A stretch of 64,000 nucleotides of DNA from contig CAWJAJ010000017.1 in the NCBI GenBank assembly GCA_963840805.1, forward strand, positions 744,001-808,000, given 5' to 3'. Under the pieces are notes generated by a model. That model did not search any database. It was given only the letters and a program-made list of their open reading frames with translations, and was not told the DNA's origin. Position numbers and translations under genes: made by a program. This stretch comes from CADEEN01 sp963840805 (GTDB lineage: Bacteria; Pseudomonadota; Gammaproteobacteria; Burkholderiales; Burkholderiaceae_C). Below are positions 1 to 8,161 of this stretch, piece by piece (positions within the stretch are counted from its first letter, which is position 1; the number at the start of each line of letters is the position of its first letter).

Positions 1-1
1 G

Positions 2-43
2 GTGGTGGTGCGCAAGAAGGACGGCGGCGTCATCGGCACCTGA
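2..43 (+). CDS. C-terminal fragment of an unidentified protein (partial)
   Basis: The window opens inside a reading frame that ends VVVRKKDGGVIGT followed by a TGA stop. Only 13 residues are visible, so no family can be named. It converges on the TPR gene, with 24 bases between the two stop codons. It is possible that this frame is not coding, but its stop lies just where a convergent neighbour would end. Confidence 0.35.
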   Translation: MVVRKKDGGVIGT

Positions 44-67
44 CCATCGCGCACGGCGGCTCGACGC

Positions 68-1213
68 TCAGTTCACCTCGCCCTTGCCCAGATCGAGTGC
101 GCCGGGTCGCGAACTGATACCGCGGCTGGTGCTGGCACGGTAGCGGTAAAGGTGCTCGAGTTCGAGCCGCGAGCGCAGGAAGCGCGACTGCGCGTGCATC
201 TGCCGGTACAGCAGGTACTGCTCGAGCGAACGCGAACGCGCGGCGTGCCCGAGGGCCTCTTCATGATCGCCCACCGCGGTACAGGCGCGCTGCAATTGCT
301 GCGCGCAGCGGATGCGCAGTCCGAGGCAATGGCCCTCGCGTATCGACGGCGCTGCTTCGCGCAGCAGCGCCAGCGCCCGCGCGGGCTCGCCGGCCGTAAT
401 GAGGGCTTCAGCCTGCATGACGCGAAGGAAGCGCACGTGCGCCGGCTGGCCGACCGCCTCGGCATGCGCGATCGACTGCTGCAGCCGGCTCGCCGATTCG
501 ACAGCGTCGCCGCGCAGCAGGATCATCTCGGCGGTGTAGATGTCGGCGAGCGCACGGCGACGCTCGTCGCCGGTCAATCGCACGACCTCGCGCACCCGCT
601 CCAGGCTGGCGTTGGCATGCTCGATGGCATCGGCACCGCCGGCGGTGTCGCCCGCATCGCGCGCCATGCGCGCGATCCGCAGGCAGACCGATGCGTGGTT
701 GTTGCGCACGGCCGTTTCGAGTGGCGCCTCGCTCGGCAGCCCCTGGAACAGCCCGAGCAGTTCCGAGAGCAGGCGCTGGCCGGCCCAGGGATCGCCCAAC
801 AACGCGAAGCACGTCGCCGCGGTGCCGCGGGCGCGCACGTAGCTTTCGAATGAACCGCCACGCGTAGCGACGGACAGCATCTGTTGCAGGTGGGCGAGCG
901 ACTCATCGAAGCGGGCCAACTCGCCGCTGGCCACCGCGGATACCGCGAGCAGCGCACTGCGCAACGGGTAGGTCACGGCGTCATCGCCGAGTCGCTCGAA
1001 CAGCGCCTGCACGGCATCGACCGCTTCGCCCTGCTCGCCGAGGTGAAACGCCGCGACCGCCTGCACGCGCAGCGCTTCGATGCGCACGGCCGCCGGTGCG
1101 TCGCCGGTGGCAAGGGCTCGCGCAGCACTCAGCGCCTGCTGCAGTCGGCCATCGTCGAGACTGGCCTGGGCCCCCGCGAGGGCGGCGGCGGCGGTCGCCG
1201 GTTCGGTCGTCAT
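68..1213 (-). CDS. TPR-like helical repeat protein, function unknown
   Basis: A 381-residue protein built almost wholly of Ala/Leu/Arg-rich helices in TPR-like pairs (for example the stretches near ASLDDGRLQQALSAARALA and ALALLREAAPSIREG). No signal peptide or membrane segment is visible. The C-terminus (RSRLELEHLYRYR) looks like the helix that links TPR sensor regions to an output domain such as GGDEF in related proteins, but no output domain follows. The frame stays open upstream for 93 codons, but that part is antisense to the dehydrogenase gene and out of character; the ATG giving MTTEPATAAAA, 24 bases after the dehydrogenase stop, is chosen. It probably lies in one transcript with that gene. 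Confidence 0.6.
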   Translation of the reverse strand: MTTEPATAAAALAGAQASLDDGRLQQALSAARALATGDAPAAVRIEALRVQAVAAFHLGEQGEAVDAVQALFERLGDDAVTYPLRSALLAVSAVASGELARFDESLAHLQQMLSVATRGGSFESYVRARGTAATCFALLGDPWAGQRLLSELLGLFQGLPSEAPLETAVRNNHASVCLRIARMARDAGDTAGGADAIEHANASLERVREVVRLTGDERRRALADIYTAEMILLRGDAVESASRLQQSIAHAEAVGQPAHVRFLRVMQAEALITAGEPARALALLREAAPSIREGHCLGLRIRCAQQLQRACTAVGDHEEALGHAARSRSLEQYLLYRQMHAQSRFLRSRLELEHLYRYRASTSRGISSRPGALDLGKGEVN

Positions 1214-1236
1214 GGGCAGGGTGGCTGGTGGGTGAT

Positions 1237-2757
1237 TTACCTGGCCGTGGGCATCACGAACTCGGCGCCTTTGCCGATGCTCGCAGGCCAGCGCTGCATC
1301 ACGCTCTTTTGTTTCGTGTAGAAGCGTACGCCCTCCTCGCCGTAGGCATGCATGTCGCCGAACAGGCTGCGCTTCCAGCCGCCGAAACCGTGCCAGGCCA
1401 TCGGCACCGGGATCGGCACGTTGATGCCGACCATGCCGACCTGCACGCGACGCGCGAACTCGCGCGCGACGTTGCCGTCGCTGGTAAAACAAGCCACGCC
1501 ATTGCCGTACTCGTGATCGTTGACGAGTTGCACCGCTTCGGCAAAGTCCTTCGCCCGCACGCAGGCCAGCACCGGGCCGAAGATCTCTTCCTTGTAGATG
1601 CGCATCTGCGGCGTCACGTGATCGAACAAGGTGCCGCCGGTGAAGAAGCCCTGCTCGTGCCCGGCGATGGTGAAGCCGCGGCCATCGACGACCAGCCTGG
1701 CGCCCTCCTCGACGCCGAGCGCGATGTAGCTCTCGATACGGTCCTTGGCGGCGCGGCTGATCACCGGGCCCATCTCGGCGTCGGCGTTCATGCCGTTGCC
1801 GACCTTCAGCGAACGGGCGCGCTCGGCCAGCTTGGGCACCAGCCTGTCGGCCACGTCACCGACCAGCACCGCCACCGAGATCGCCATGCAGCGTTCGCCG
1901 GCCGAGCCGTAGCCGCTGCCGATCAGCGCGTCGACGGCCTGGTCGATGTCGGCATCGGGCATCACCACCATGTGGTTTTTTGCGCCGCCCAGCGCCTGCA
2001 CCCGCTTGCCGTGCTGGGCGCCGCTCTGATACAGCGAATGGGCGATCGGCGTCGAGCCGACGAAGCTCAACGCCCGCACCAGCGGGTGCGCCATCAGGGC
2101 CTCGACGGCCACCTTGTCGCCCTGCACGACATTGAACACGCCGTCGGGCAGGCCGGCTTCGCGCAGCAATTCGGCCATCAGCAGGCTCGGGCTGGGGTCG
2201 AGCGGGCTGGGCTTCAGCACGAAGCTGTTGCCGCACGCCAGCGCCACCGGGAACATCCAGCAAGGCACCATGCACGGGAAGTTGAACGGCGTGACGCCGG
2301 CCACCACGCCGAGCGGCTGCCGAAGGGTCCAGTTGTCGATGCCGGTGGAGACCTGGTCGGTGAAGTCGCCCTTCAACAGTTGCGGCGCACCACAGGCGAA
2401 TTCGATGATGTCGATGCCGCGCATGACTTCGCCCTGGGCGTCGGAGAACACCTTGCCGTGCTCGGCGGTGATCATCGCGGCCAGCGCGTCCTTGTGCCTG
2501 TTCATCAGCTCGAGAAACTTGTTGAGTACCCGGGCGCGCCGAATCGGTGGCGTCTCGGCCCAGGCGGGGAAGGCTTCGTCGGCCGCAGCCACCGCGGCCG
2601 CAACCTCGCGCTCGCCGGCCAGATGAACTTGGCGCGCGACCGCACCGGTGGCCGGGTTGTAGACCGGCTGCGCGCGACCGCTGGCGCCGACGTCGCGCCG
2701 GCCGGCAATCCAATGGCCGATGTCGCTGCTGGTGGTGAAGGCTTCGGAAGCACCCAT
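1237..2757 (-). CDS. mmsA: CoA-acylating methylmalonate-semialdehyde dehydrogenase
   Basis: An aldehyde dehydrogenase of 506 residues that converts methylmalonate (or malonate) semialdehyde, NAD and CoA to propionyl-CoA or acetyl-CoA in valine and inositol breakdown, in the cytoplasm. The Rossmann part includes GVTPFNFPCMVPCWM, FVGSTPIA and the catalytic cysteine in GSAGERCMAIS (about residue 290); EEIFGPVL and NPYGNG-like NDHEYGNGVACF follow, as in MmsA and unlike general ALDHs. Length matches the family. Three in-frame ATGs lie close together; the third is chosen because AAGGA sits 6 nt in front of it. The usual mmsB partner is not adjacent; a 3-hydroxyisobutyrate-dehydrogenase-like gene lies far away in this window. 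Confidence 0.93.
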   Translation of the reverse strand: MGASEAFTTSSDIGHWIAGRRDVGASGRAQPVYNPATGAVARQVHLAGEREVAAAVAAADEAFPAWAETPPIRRARVLNKFLELMNRHKDALAAMITAEHGKVFSDAQGEVMRGIDIIEFACGAPQLLKGDFTDQVSTGIDNWTLRQPLGVVAGVTPFNFPCMVPCWMFPVALACGNSFVLKPSPLDPSPSLLMAELLREAGLPDGVFNVVQGDKVAVEALMAHPLVRALSFVGSTPIAHSLYQSGAQHGKRVQALGGAKNHMVVMPDADIDQAVDALIGSGYGSAGERCMAISVAVLVGDVADRLVPKLAERARSLKVGNGMNADAEMGPVISRAAKDRIESYIALGVEEGARLVVDGRGFTIAGHEQGFFTGGTLFDHVTPQMRIYKEEIFGPVLACVRAKDFAEAVQLVNDHEYGNGVACFTSDGNVAREFARRVQVGMVGINVPIPVPMAWHGFGGWKRSLFGDMHAYGEEGVRFYTKQKSVMQRWPASIGKGAEFVMPTAR

Positions 2758-2993
2758 GATCATTCCTTCGCGCCGCACCGTCGCGGCGTAGACCAGAGTC
2801 TAGTGTGAGCAGACGGAGAAAGGAGGCGCGCGCACGTTGCCGCGCGGGCGCTGGCGCGCCCTCACCAGAGAACGCCATTGAGTCTTCAACGCCGCGTCGC
2901 GCGACGCCGTCGTTGCGCTCTAGGGGCAGGCGTGCCGTGGGCCGAGCCCCAAGTCATGGGCGGCGCCGATCACGAGACCCCGACAATCGACGC

Positions 2994-3680
2994 ATGTCCA
3001 CCGACAAGCCCCGCTCGCCCGGACGGCCCGCCGCGCCATCGCCCGCTGCACCGCTGACGCGCCCGCTCAGCGACAGCGAGCGCGATCGGCTCGAAGCGCT
3101 GCTCGATGCCCTGCCTCCGCCGCTCGAGCCGCTGGACCTGTCGGCGCTGGATGGCTTCCTGGTCGCCGTGCTGCTGCAACCGCAGTCCGTACCGCGCCGG
3201 CGTTGGCTGCGTCACGTCCACGACCTGGACGGCCGCCCCGTGCCGGCTGGTTTGCAGCTCGACGCGCTGCACACGCTGGTGGAGCGGCGCCATGCCGACC
3301 TCGACCGCGCGATTCGCGAGCGCCAATGGTTCGACCCCTGGGTGTTCGACCTCGAAGCGCCCGCCGGTGGCGGTGCGGTTCGGCCGGCCGACGTGGTGCT
3401 GCCGTGGATTGCCGGGTTCGCCGCTGCGCTCGCGATCTTTCCGGCACTGCTGCAGCAGGATGGACCCGAACTGCGCGAGCCACTGGCGGTGCTGTACGCC
3501 TACTTCGATGCCGATGACCTGGAGGACGCCGACGACCTGCGACCATTGATCGACGCCATCGAGCCGCCCGACAGCGTGGCCGAGGCGGTCGAAGACCTGG
3601 TGCGCTGCACGCTGCTGCTGGCCGACGTGTCGCGGCCCCGCCCGTCGACGCCGCCGGGCCGCGGGCAACGCCGGGGCTGA
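2994..3680 (+). CDS. UPF0149 (YgfB/YecA) family protein without SEC-C tail
   Basis: A 228-residue protein with the UPF0149 signature: an N-terminal helical pair ending LDALPPPLEPLDLSALDGFLVAVLLQP, a central FDPWVFDLE segment and a C-terminal DDLEDADDLRPLIDAIEPPDSVAEAVEDLV helix region. Function is not established for this branch; family members are cytoplasmic all-alpha proteins. A second, related protein is encoded at 6957-7670 and carries a C-terminal zinc motif that this one lacks, ending instead in a basic RPRPSTPPGRGQRRG tail. The ATG giving MSTDKPRSPG is taken; the open frame continues upstream through low-complexity Arg-rich residues unlikely to be translated. Confidence 0.72.
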   Translation: MSTDKPRSPGRPAAPSPAAPLTRPLSDSERDRLEALLDALPPPLEPLDLSALDGFLVAVLLQPQSVPRRRWLRHVHDLDGRPVPAGLQLDALHTLVERRHADLDRAIRERQWFDPWVFDLEAPAGGGAVRPADVVLPWIAGFAAALAIFPALLQQDGPELREPLAVLYAYFDADDLEDADDLRPLIDAIEPPDSVAEAVEDLVRCTLLLADVSRPRPSTPPGRGQRRG

Positions 3681-3690
3681 CGCAACGTGT

Positions 3691-3921
3691 TCAGCGTGAA
3701 GCGGCCGGGTTCGGCGCGGCAGGTGTCCTGGCGCGCCTTCGCGCCGGCGGTCCTGCCGCCGGGGGCTCGTCGGGCCACGCGAAGAGCGCCCCAGCGGTCG
3801 CGGGTCTCGCGGCGCGCGGATCGAATGCACGGTCGGCCTCGACACCTGCCAGCCACAAGGCGCTGACCACCGCGGCAACGACGGTCAGCCACGTCAAGGC
3901 TTGAAGCGCGATCGGTCGCAT
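3691..3921 (-). CDS. small single-pass membrane protein, unknown
   Basis: A 76-residue frame starting MRPIALQALTWLTVVAAVV: one hydrophobic segment at residues 5-27, then a Pro/Ala/Arg-rich cytoplasmic or periplasmic tail (RRRARTPAAPNPAASR). No Shine-Dalgarno is clear. It converges on the UPF0149 gene with 10 bases between the stops. I do not recognise a family; the tail composition is what GC-rich noise also gives, so confidence is moderate. Confidence 0.4.
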   Translation of the reverse strand: MRPIALQALTWLTVVAAVVSALWLAGVEADRAFDPRAARPATAGALFAWPDEPPAAGPPARRRARTPAAPNPAASR

Positions 3922-4156
3922 GTTGTTCTGGGTGCGGCAATCGGTGGCCGCTTCGCAGAGAAGCCTAGTGGCGGTTGCGCGGATTGCCATCCCCAGATCG
4001 ACGGACGGCGTCCCGCTGTTCGCGCCACACGCAATCGAGGTTCGCGTGAACTGTGGCGCAGCGGGGGCGCGTTTCAATCGTTCGAAACCTGTGCTTGCGT
4101 CTGACACTGGCGATACCCAATCACATAGGCTTCTTCACGGGGCCGGGAGAACCAGC

Positions 4157-4360
4157 ATGCCAGCGACGAAAAAGGTTTCGACCCTGCAGCGGCTGGCCCG
4201 CGAATGGGAAGAGAGCGCCATCGAGGCCGATGCGGCCGACATGGGTACCGCCTTCGGCCTCGACTACAGCCTGGCCAAGCTGGAACAAGAGGGCCGCGAC
4301 GACGACGCGCGCGCTGCCGCAGCCTCCTGCTGGCCAGACGGCTCGACGCCCGAGCTCTGA
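4157..4360 (+). CDS. small acidic hypothetical protein
   Basis: A 67-residue frame, MPATKKVSTLQRLAREWEESA..., with a basic N-terminus and an acidic amphipathic middle (EADAADMGTAFGLDYSLAKLEQEGRDDDARAAA). No signal peptide, membrane helix or known motif is seen. GGGAG lies about 9 nt before the ATG. It converges on the fasciclin gene. The balanced, non-Arg-rich composition argues for real coding, but there is no homology-based support. Confidence 0.45.
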   Translation: MPATKKVSTLQRLAREWEESAIEADAADMGTAFGLDYSLAKLEQEGRDDDARAAAASCWPDGSTPEL

Positions 4361-4435
4361 GGCGGCTGAAAGGCGCGGGAGCGCCCTGGGCGCCCGCCGC
4401 CGCGCGCGGCCGCGCGCGGCGCCTCACGCCGTCGA

Positions 4436-4894
4436 TCAGTTGGGCATCACGACGCTGTCGATGACGTGGATCACGCCGTTGTCGGCCGCGATGTCGGTCG
4501 CCGTAACCTTGGCACCGTCGACGGCGACGCCTCCTGCGGTCGCGACGGTGAGTTCGCTTCCTTGAACGGTCTTGACCTTGCCAGCCTTCACGTCCTTGGC
4601 CATCACCTTGCCGGCCACGACATGGTAGGTGAGCACCTTGGTCAGTGCAGCCTTGTCTTTCAGCAAGGCATCGAGCTGGTCCTTCGGAATCTTGGCGAAT
4701 GCTTCGTCAGTGGGAGCAAACACTGTGAAGGGCCCAGACCCCTTCAGGGTTTCGATGAGTCCGGCCGCTTGGAGCGCCGTAGCCAGCGTCTTGAAGTTGC
4801 CGGCGGCAACGGCGGTATCGACAATGTCCCTGGCCCACACCGGACCGGTGAGGCCGAAACCGAGCATGGCAGTGGCAACAATCAGCTTCTTCAT
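4436..4894 (-). CDS. secreted fasciclin (FAS1) domain protein
   Basis: A 152-residue protein with a signal peptide (MKKLIVATAMLGFGLTGPVWA, cleavage after ARD-preceding VWA) and one FAS1 domain. The family boxes are clear: FTVFAPTDEAFAKIP (H1) and YHVVAGKVMAKD, and the terminal NGVIHVIDSVVMP (H2). FAS1 proteins of this small type sit in the periplasm or are secreted and mediate adhesion or cell-surface contacts; the ligand is unknown. An upstream in-frame ATG would add six residues; the second is chosen because it begins the signal peptide. It is divergent from a TetR regulator, with tandem operator-like repeats between them, so repression by that regulator is likely. Confidence 0.85.
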   Translation of the reverse strand: MKKLIVATAMLGFGLTGPVWARDIVDTAVAAGNFKTLATALQAAGLIETLKGSGPFTVFAPTDEAFAKIPKDQLDALLKDKAALTKVLTYHVVAGKVMAKDVKAGKVKTVQGSELTVATAGGVAVDGAKVTATDIAADNGVIHVIDSVVMPN

Positions 4895-4991
4895 GGTTGG
4901 AAGATCCTTCATTGAGCGTTGAACATGAGGTCGTTGCGGCGACCGATCGGGTCGTCGGCGGCAGGAGTTTGTACTAATCAGTCTTCCATGA

Positions 4992-5024
4992 AGACTATAT
5001 GGTCTCTATTGAAACTATACGGTC
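4992..5024. promoter_or_regulatory. tandem operator-like repeats between fasciclin gene and tetR
   Basis: The 11-mers ACTATATGGTC (4994-5004) and ACTATACGGTC (5014-5024) are 20 bp apart, about two helical turns. The first is embedded in AGACTATATGGTCT, which is an inverted repeat with 12 of 14 positions symmetric. The stretch is clearly AT-richer than its surroundings and lies in the only gap between two divergent genes, one a TetR regulator. Binding by that regulator is an inference. Confidence 0.5.
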
Positions 5025-5078
5025 ATAATTCGTCCCGGATCGTATCAAGGCAGCCGTGGGCGCTTACACTGCCTCACC

Positions 5079-5687
5079 ATGAGTCGTATCTCGTTCCGTC
5101 AGCAGGTGCTTCGTGTCCGCGAGGACGCCATCGTCAATTCAGTGAACCGCTTGCTCGCCGAAAAGGGCTTTGAAGCCATGACGGTCGACGAGGTCGCAGC
5201 CGACGTCGGCATCGCCAAAGCGAGCCTCTACAAGCACTTCACTTCGAAGGAAGAACTGGCTGCTGCCGCGATGGTGCGGGTGCTCGACCGTGCGCTGGCC
5301 TTCCTCGACCAGGAAGCCGCGCGCCTCGAGGCCACGCCGCTGGAACACTTGAAGGCCGTCGCGCGCTGGGCAATGCAGGTGCAATTGGCCGGCGAAATGC
5401 CCTCGCTGCCGTCGCAAAGCTCGACGCTGCGCACCGTGCTGTTGCAGCACCGCGCCTACCTCGATCGCGTGATGACGGTCAGTGACCGGCTGGGCGCCTG
5501 GATCGTGGCCGCCCAGGCGAGCGGCCAGATCAACGCGGCCGTGCCCGCCGAGGCCGTGCTCTACACCTTGTACGCGCGTGCGTGCGACCCGGTACTCGGC
5601 TTCCTGAAGGCCGGCGGCAACTACAGCGACGAGCAGATCGTCGAGACAGTGCTATCGACCTGCTTCGACGGCCTCGCGGCGCGCTAG
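5079..5687 (+). CDS. TetR/AcrR family transcriptional regulator
   Basis: A 202-residue repressor. Residues 10-60 form the TetR DNA-binding domain, with AADVGIAKASLYKHFTSKEEL as the helix-turn-helix and the following helix. The C-terminal ligand domain (residues 70-200) has no motif that tells the effector. The gene faces the fasciclin gene across 184 bp that hold two operator-like repeats, so autoregulation and control of the fasciclin gene are likely. Its stop touches the uspA stop in a 12-bp palindrome (CGCTAGCTAGCG). The ATG giving MSRISFRQQ is the only good start. Confidence 0.85.
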   Translation: MSRISFRQQVLRVREDAIVNSVNRLLAEKGFEAMTVDEVAADVGIAKASLYKHFTSKEELAAAAMVRVLDRALAFLDQEAARLEATPLEHLKAVARWAMQVQLAGEMPSLPSQSSTLRTVLLQHRAYLDRVMTVSDRLGAWIVAAQASGQINAAVPAEAVLYTLYARACDPVLGFLKAGGNYSDEQIVETVLSTCFDGLAAR

Positions 5688-6110
5688 CTAGCGGATCAGC
5701 AGGACTGGCGTGCGGCACTGGGCCATCACCTTGGTGGCCACCGAGCCGATCACCAAGTTGCCCAGGGAGCCATGGCCATGCGAGCCCATCACCAGCAGGT
5801 CGTACTTGCCCTTTTCGGCCTGCGCGGCGATGACGTCGGCGGCGGCCCCGGTCTTGGTCATGAACTCTGACCTCAGCCCCTGCTTGGCGAAGAAGGCGCG
5901 AATCGGCTTGAGCACCTTTTCGGCCTCGTCGTCGTAGTGCGATTTCAGAACACCCTTGTCCAGCACGGCCGCAGCGCGGGCGGGCACCGGCGGCACCACG
6001 GTGAGCACCGAGTAGACGTGCTGCGTGCCGAGCCATTCGTCGTGCGCCGCCAGATAGGCCAGCATGCGCTTGGTGTATGAACTGCCGTCGACCGCGACCA
6101 GGATCTTCAT
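5688..6110 (-). CDS. universal stress protein, UspA type
   Basis: A 140-residue cytoplasmic protein starting MKILVAVDGSSYTKRML. The nucleotide-binding pattern G-2x-G-9x-G(S/T) appears as GSHGHGSLGNLVIGSVA near residues 109-125, and the conserved N-terminal Asp and VDGS are present, so ATP binding is expected. Usp proteins support survival under starvation and oxidative stress; the exact role of this member cannot be read. It converges on tetR with no bases between the stops. Confidence 0.88.
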   Translation of the reverse strand: MKILVAVDGSSYTKRMLAYLAAHDEWLGTQHVYSVLTVVPPVPARAAAVLDKGVLKSHYDDEAEKVLKPIRAFFAKQGLRSEFMTKTGAAADVIAAQAEKGKYDLLVMGSHGHGSLGNLVIGSVATKVMAQCRTPVLLIR

Positions 6111-6176
6111 CGAAGTTGCTCCGAAAAGACTGACGCTTCAGTGTCGCACGCGCCCTGGGCGGCGCGTTGTTCCGCG

Positions 6177-6953
6177 TCAAGCGACGATCAGCTTGCCCGC
6201 ATCGAACCCCGCGCTTTCGCCTTTGCTTTCGAGCCCGCGGGCCTGACTGAGCACGCGCGTGGCGCGGCCGTCGGCATGCGTGACGCAGTAATCGTGACGG
6301 CAGTGCAGATGGCCGTGCAGCCACAGCGCGGCGGCCGGCAGCAGCGCGTCATCGGCGTTGCAGAAACTGGCCGTGCTCGGCATCGGCCCGTAGCGCGGAT
6401 CGGCACTGCGCAGGCTGGGCGCGAAGTGCGTGATCGCGACGGTTGTGTCCCAGCGGCCGAGGGCCGGTTCGGCGAGCGCGGCGGCGAGCCAGTCGCGGCA
6501 GGCCAGCGCCTCGCGGCGCACCGCATCGGCATCGAAAGGCCGGCCGCCTATCGTGGCGCGCATCACGCGCTGGAAGTAGGCACCGGCCCGCATCGCGCGC
6601 GCGCGTTGTGCCGGGCCCAGGCCGTCGAAATCGCACCAACGCACGGTGCCGACGAAGCGGATGCGTCGTCCGTCGAGCGCGGTCATGACGCGGCTGTCGC
6701 GCTCGAGCAGCGTGATGCCCCAGCGGGCACAGTGGGCACGCAGTGCGGGCCACGCCGCAGCCACGTCACGACCATCGAACTCGTGATTGCCGGCCACCGC
6801 CAACACCGGCACCGGCCAGCCGGTGAAGCGCTCGTAGCCGCGCCAGGTGGTGTCGATGTCGCCGGCCAGCACCAGCAGTTCGGCCGCGGGATGCGGCACC
6901 GGCTCGAAGGTTTCGCTTTCGAGGTGCAGGTCCGATAGCAGTTGCAGGTGCAC
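6177..6953 (-). CDS. calcineurin-like metallophosphoesterase
   Basis: A 258-residue cytosolic enzyme with all metallophosphoesterase motifs in order: SDLHLE (metal ligands Asp and His, residue 7 on), AGDID, AGNHEFDG, an ITHFAP histidine and the final GHLH pair. Two metal ions are therefore expected in the active site. The substrate is not defined for this subgroup. It lies three bases after the UPF0149/SEC-C gene on the same strand and is probably co-transcribed with it. Confidence 0.82.
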   Translation of the reverse strand: MHLQLLSDLHLESETFEPVPHPAAELLVLAGDIDTTWRGYERFTGWPVPVLAVAGNHEFDGRDVAAAWPALRAHCARWGITLLERDSRVMTALDGRRIRFVGTVRWCDFDGLGPAQRARAMRAGAYFQRVMRATIGGRPFDADAVRREALACRDWLAAALAEPALGRWDTTVAITHFAPSLRSADPRYGPMPSTASFCNADDALLPAAALWLHGHLHCRHDYCVTHADGRATRVLSQARGLESKGESAGFDAGKLIVA

Positions 6954-6956
6954 CGA

Positions 6957-7670
6957 TCAGCGTCCGTGGCAGGCCTTGAACTTCTTGCCGCTGCCGCATG
7001 GGCAGGGGTCGTTACGGCCCGGCTTGGGTGCCTCGCGCTTGATGGTTTCGACGTGGAAACGCTGGCGGTGCGTCAGATCCCACAGTTCGACGGCCGCGAG
7101 CACCAGGTCTTCGATCGCGGCATCGAGCGTGGCCAGCGGGTGCTCGCGGTCGAGCAGGGCGACGACCTCGCGGTCTTCATCGGTCTCCGCAGGCAGGTGC
7201 CGATAGATGCGTGCCAGCGCGCTGCCGATGGCGTCATCTTCGATGTCACCGAGGTCAGGCACCTGCTCCTGCGCCCAATGAAAACCGGCTGCCCATGGCA
7301 GCAACGCACGCGATATCGGTGACTGCACGGGGTCGTATTCGCTCGCCGGCGGTGCGCGCTCGGTGTCGACGACCAGCGGATCGAACCACCCATCCTCGCT
7401 GATGGCGGCATTGAGCGATTGCCGGCGGCGCTCGATCAACGCGCGGCTGCGATCCAGCCAGGTTGAATCGACATCAGCCGGCAGCGCGCTGCCCTCCAGA
7501 TCGAAGATCGGCGGCAACCATTCGGCCTCGGGCACCACCCGCGGCTGAACCAGCGTGCCGACCAGGTAACCGTCGAGCATCAGCACGTCGAGCGGCTCGT
7601 GCGGCGGCGGGGTTGCCTGCAGCAGCGCATCGAGTTCGTCGAGTTCAGCGTCGGTGAGGTCTGGCTTCAT
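6957..7670 (-). CDS. UPF0149 family protein with C-terminal SEC-C zinc motif
   Basis: A 237-residue protein of two parts: a UPF0149 helical domain (LDELDALLQATPPPHEPLDVLMLDGYLVG through DAAIEDLVLAAVELW) and a terminal SEC-C motif, GRNDPCPCGSGKKFKACHG, which binds zinc as in the end of SecA. YecA-type proteins with this layout are thought to associate with ribosomes or SecA-like partners; that is family knowledge, not shown here. The start MKPDLTDAEL is preferred over an upstream frame extension that lacks family similarity. It precedes the phosphoesterase gene by 3 bp. A shorter paralogue is encoded at 2994-3680. Confidence 0.83.
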   Translation of the reverse strand: MKPDLTDAELDELDALLQATPPPHEPLDVLMLDGYLVGTLVQPRVVPEAEWLPPIFDLEGSALPADVDSTWLDRSRALIERRRQSLNAAISEDGWFDPLVVDTERAPPASEYDPVQSPISRALLPWAAGFHWAQEQVPDLGDIEDDAIGSALARIYRHLPAETDEDREVVALLDREHPLATLDAAIEDLVLAAVELWDLTHRQRFHVETIKREAPKPGRNDPCPCGSGKKFKACHGR

Positions 7671-7848
7671 GGCGGCATTGTCGGGCAGCGACGTCACCGC
7701 TGTTGGTTGAGTCCGACATGGCGTTGTGTGCGGCCACTTTCTTTCTGAATGCATTCAATGTTGACCTGTGCAGCCGTGCGGGTCTTGGCGAAGGCGTTCG
7801 ACCCGAGCCGCGTACGGCCATGTAACCACATCGAAACCACAGAGATTA

Positions 7849-7873
7849 GGGTTTACCCCATACTGCACTGCAG
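7849..7873. promoter_or_regulatory. two inverted repeats upstream of small gene; second matches CTGCN3GCAG
   Basis: GGGTTTACCC (7849-7858) has four-base arms, and CTGCACTGCAG (7863-7873) is a perfect odd palindrome fitting CTGC-N3-GCAG, the pattern reported for PhaR, the regulator of polyhydroxyalkanoate granule proteins. Both lie 29-53 bp before the ATG of the 76-residue gene, where an operator would overlap the promoter. Assignment to PhaR is an inference from the pattern only. Confidence 0.4.
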
Positions 7874-7901
7874 CAACCAACCGGTTGAACAAGAGGACTT
7901 C

Positions 7902-8132
7902 ATGAACCACGCCGCCAATCTTCCCCGCAACACCGCCCTGCGCTGGGCTGCCTGGTGGGAGGCCGTGACGGCGCCTCTCGCAGCGAGCGCGCAGGCACAG
8001 CGCACGCGCGATACGGCGGCATCGCTGTACGAACGCGCCGCGCACTACGAGAACACCCAGCCCAGCTTCGCCGCCGACCTGCGCGCCGCGGCCGAGGGCC
8101 TGGATCGCGTTGCGGCCCAACGCCGCCGCTGA
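7902..8132 (+). CDS. small helical protein, possible PHA-granule or stress protein
   Basis: A 76-residue protein, MNHAANLPRNTALRWAAWWEAV..., predicted to be two amphipathic helices (AAWWEAVTAPLAASAQAQRTRDTAASLYERAAHY and AADLRAAAEGLDRVAAQ). AGAGGA sits 6 nt before the ATG, a good ribosome-binding site. No known domain is recognised. It stands alone between divergent and convergent neighbours, with two palindromes in its promoter region, one of PhaR type. A small phasin-like role is possible but unproven. Confidence 0.62.
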   Translation: MNHAANLPRNTALRWAAWWEAVTAPLAASAQAQRTRDTAASLYERAAHYENTQPSFAADLRAAAEGLDRVAAQRRR

Positions 8133-8161
8133 CGCCCGGCGGCGCAGGAACCGCCCACGTA

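Noticed and set aside
1214..1492. 93-codon upstream extension of the TPR protein
   Set aside because: It lies antisense-out-of-frame within the dehydrogenase gene and is Arg-rich; MTTEPATAAAA is a normal start 24 bp after that gene.
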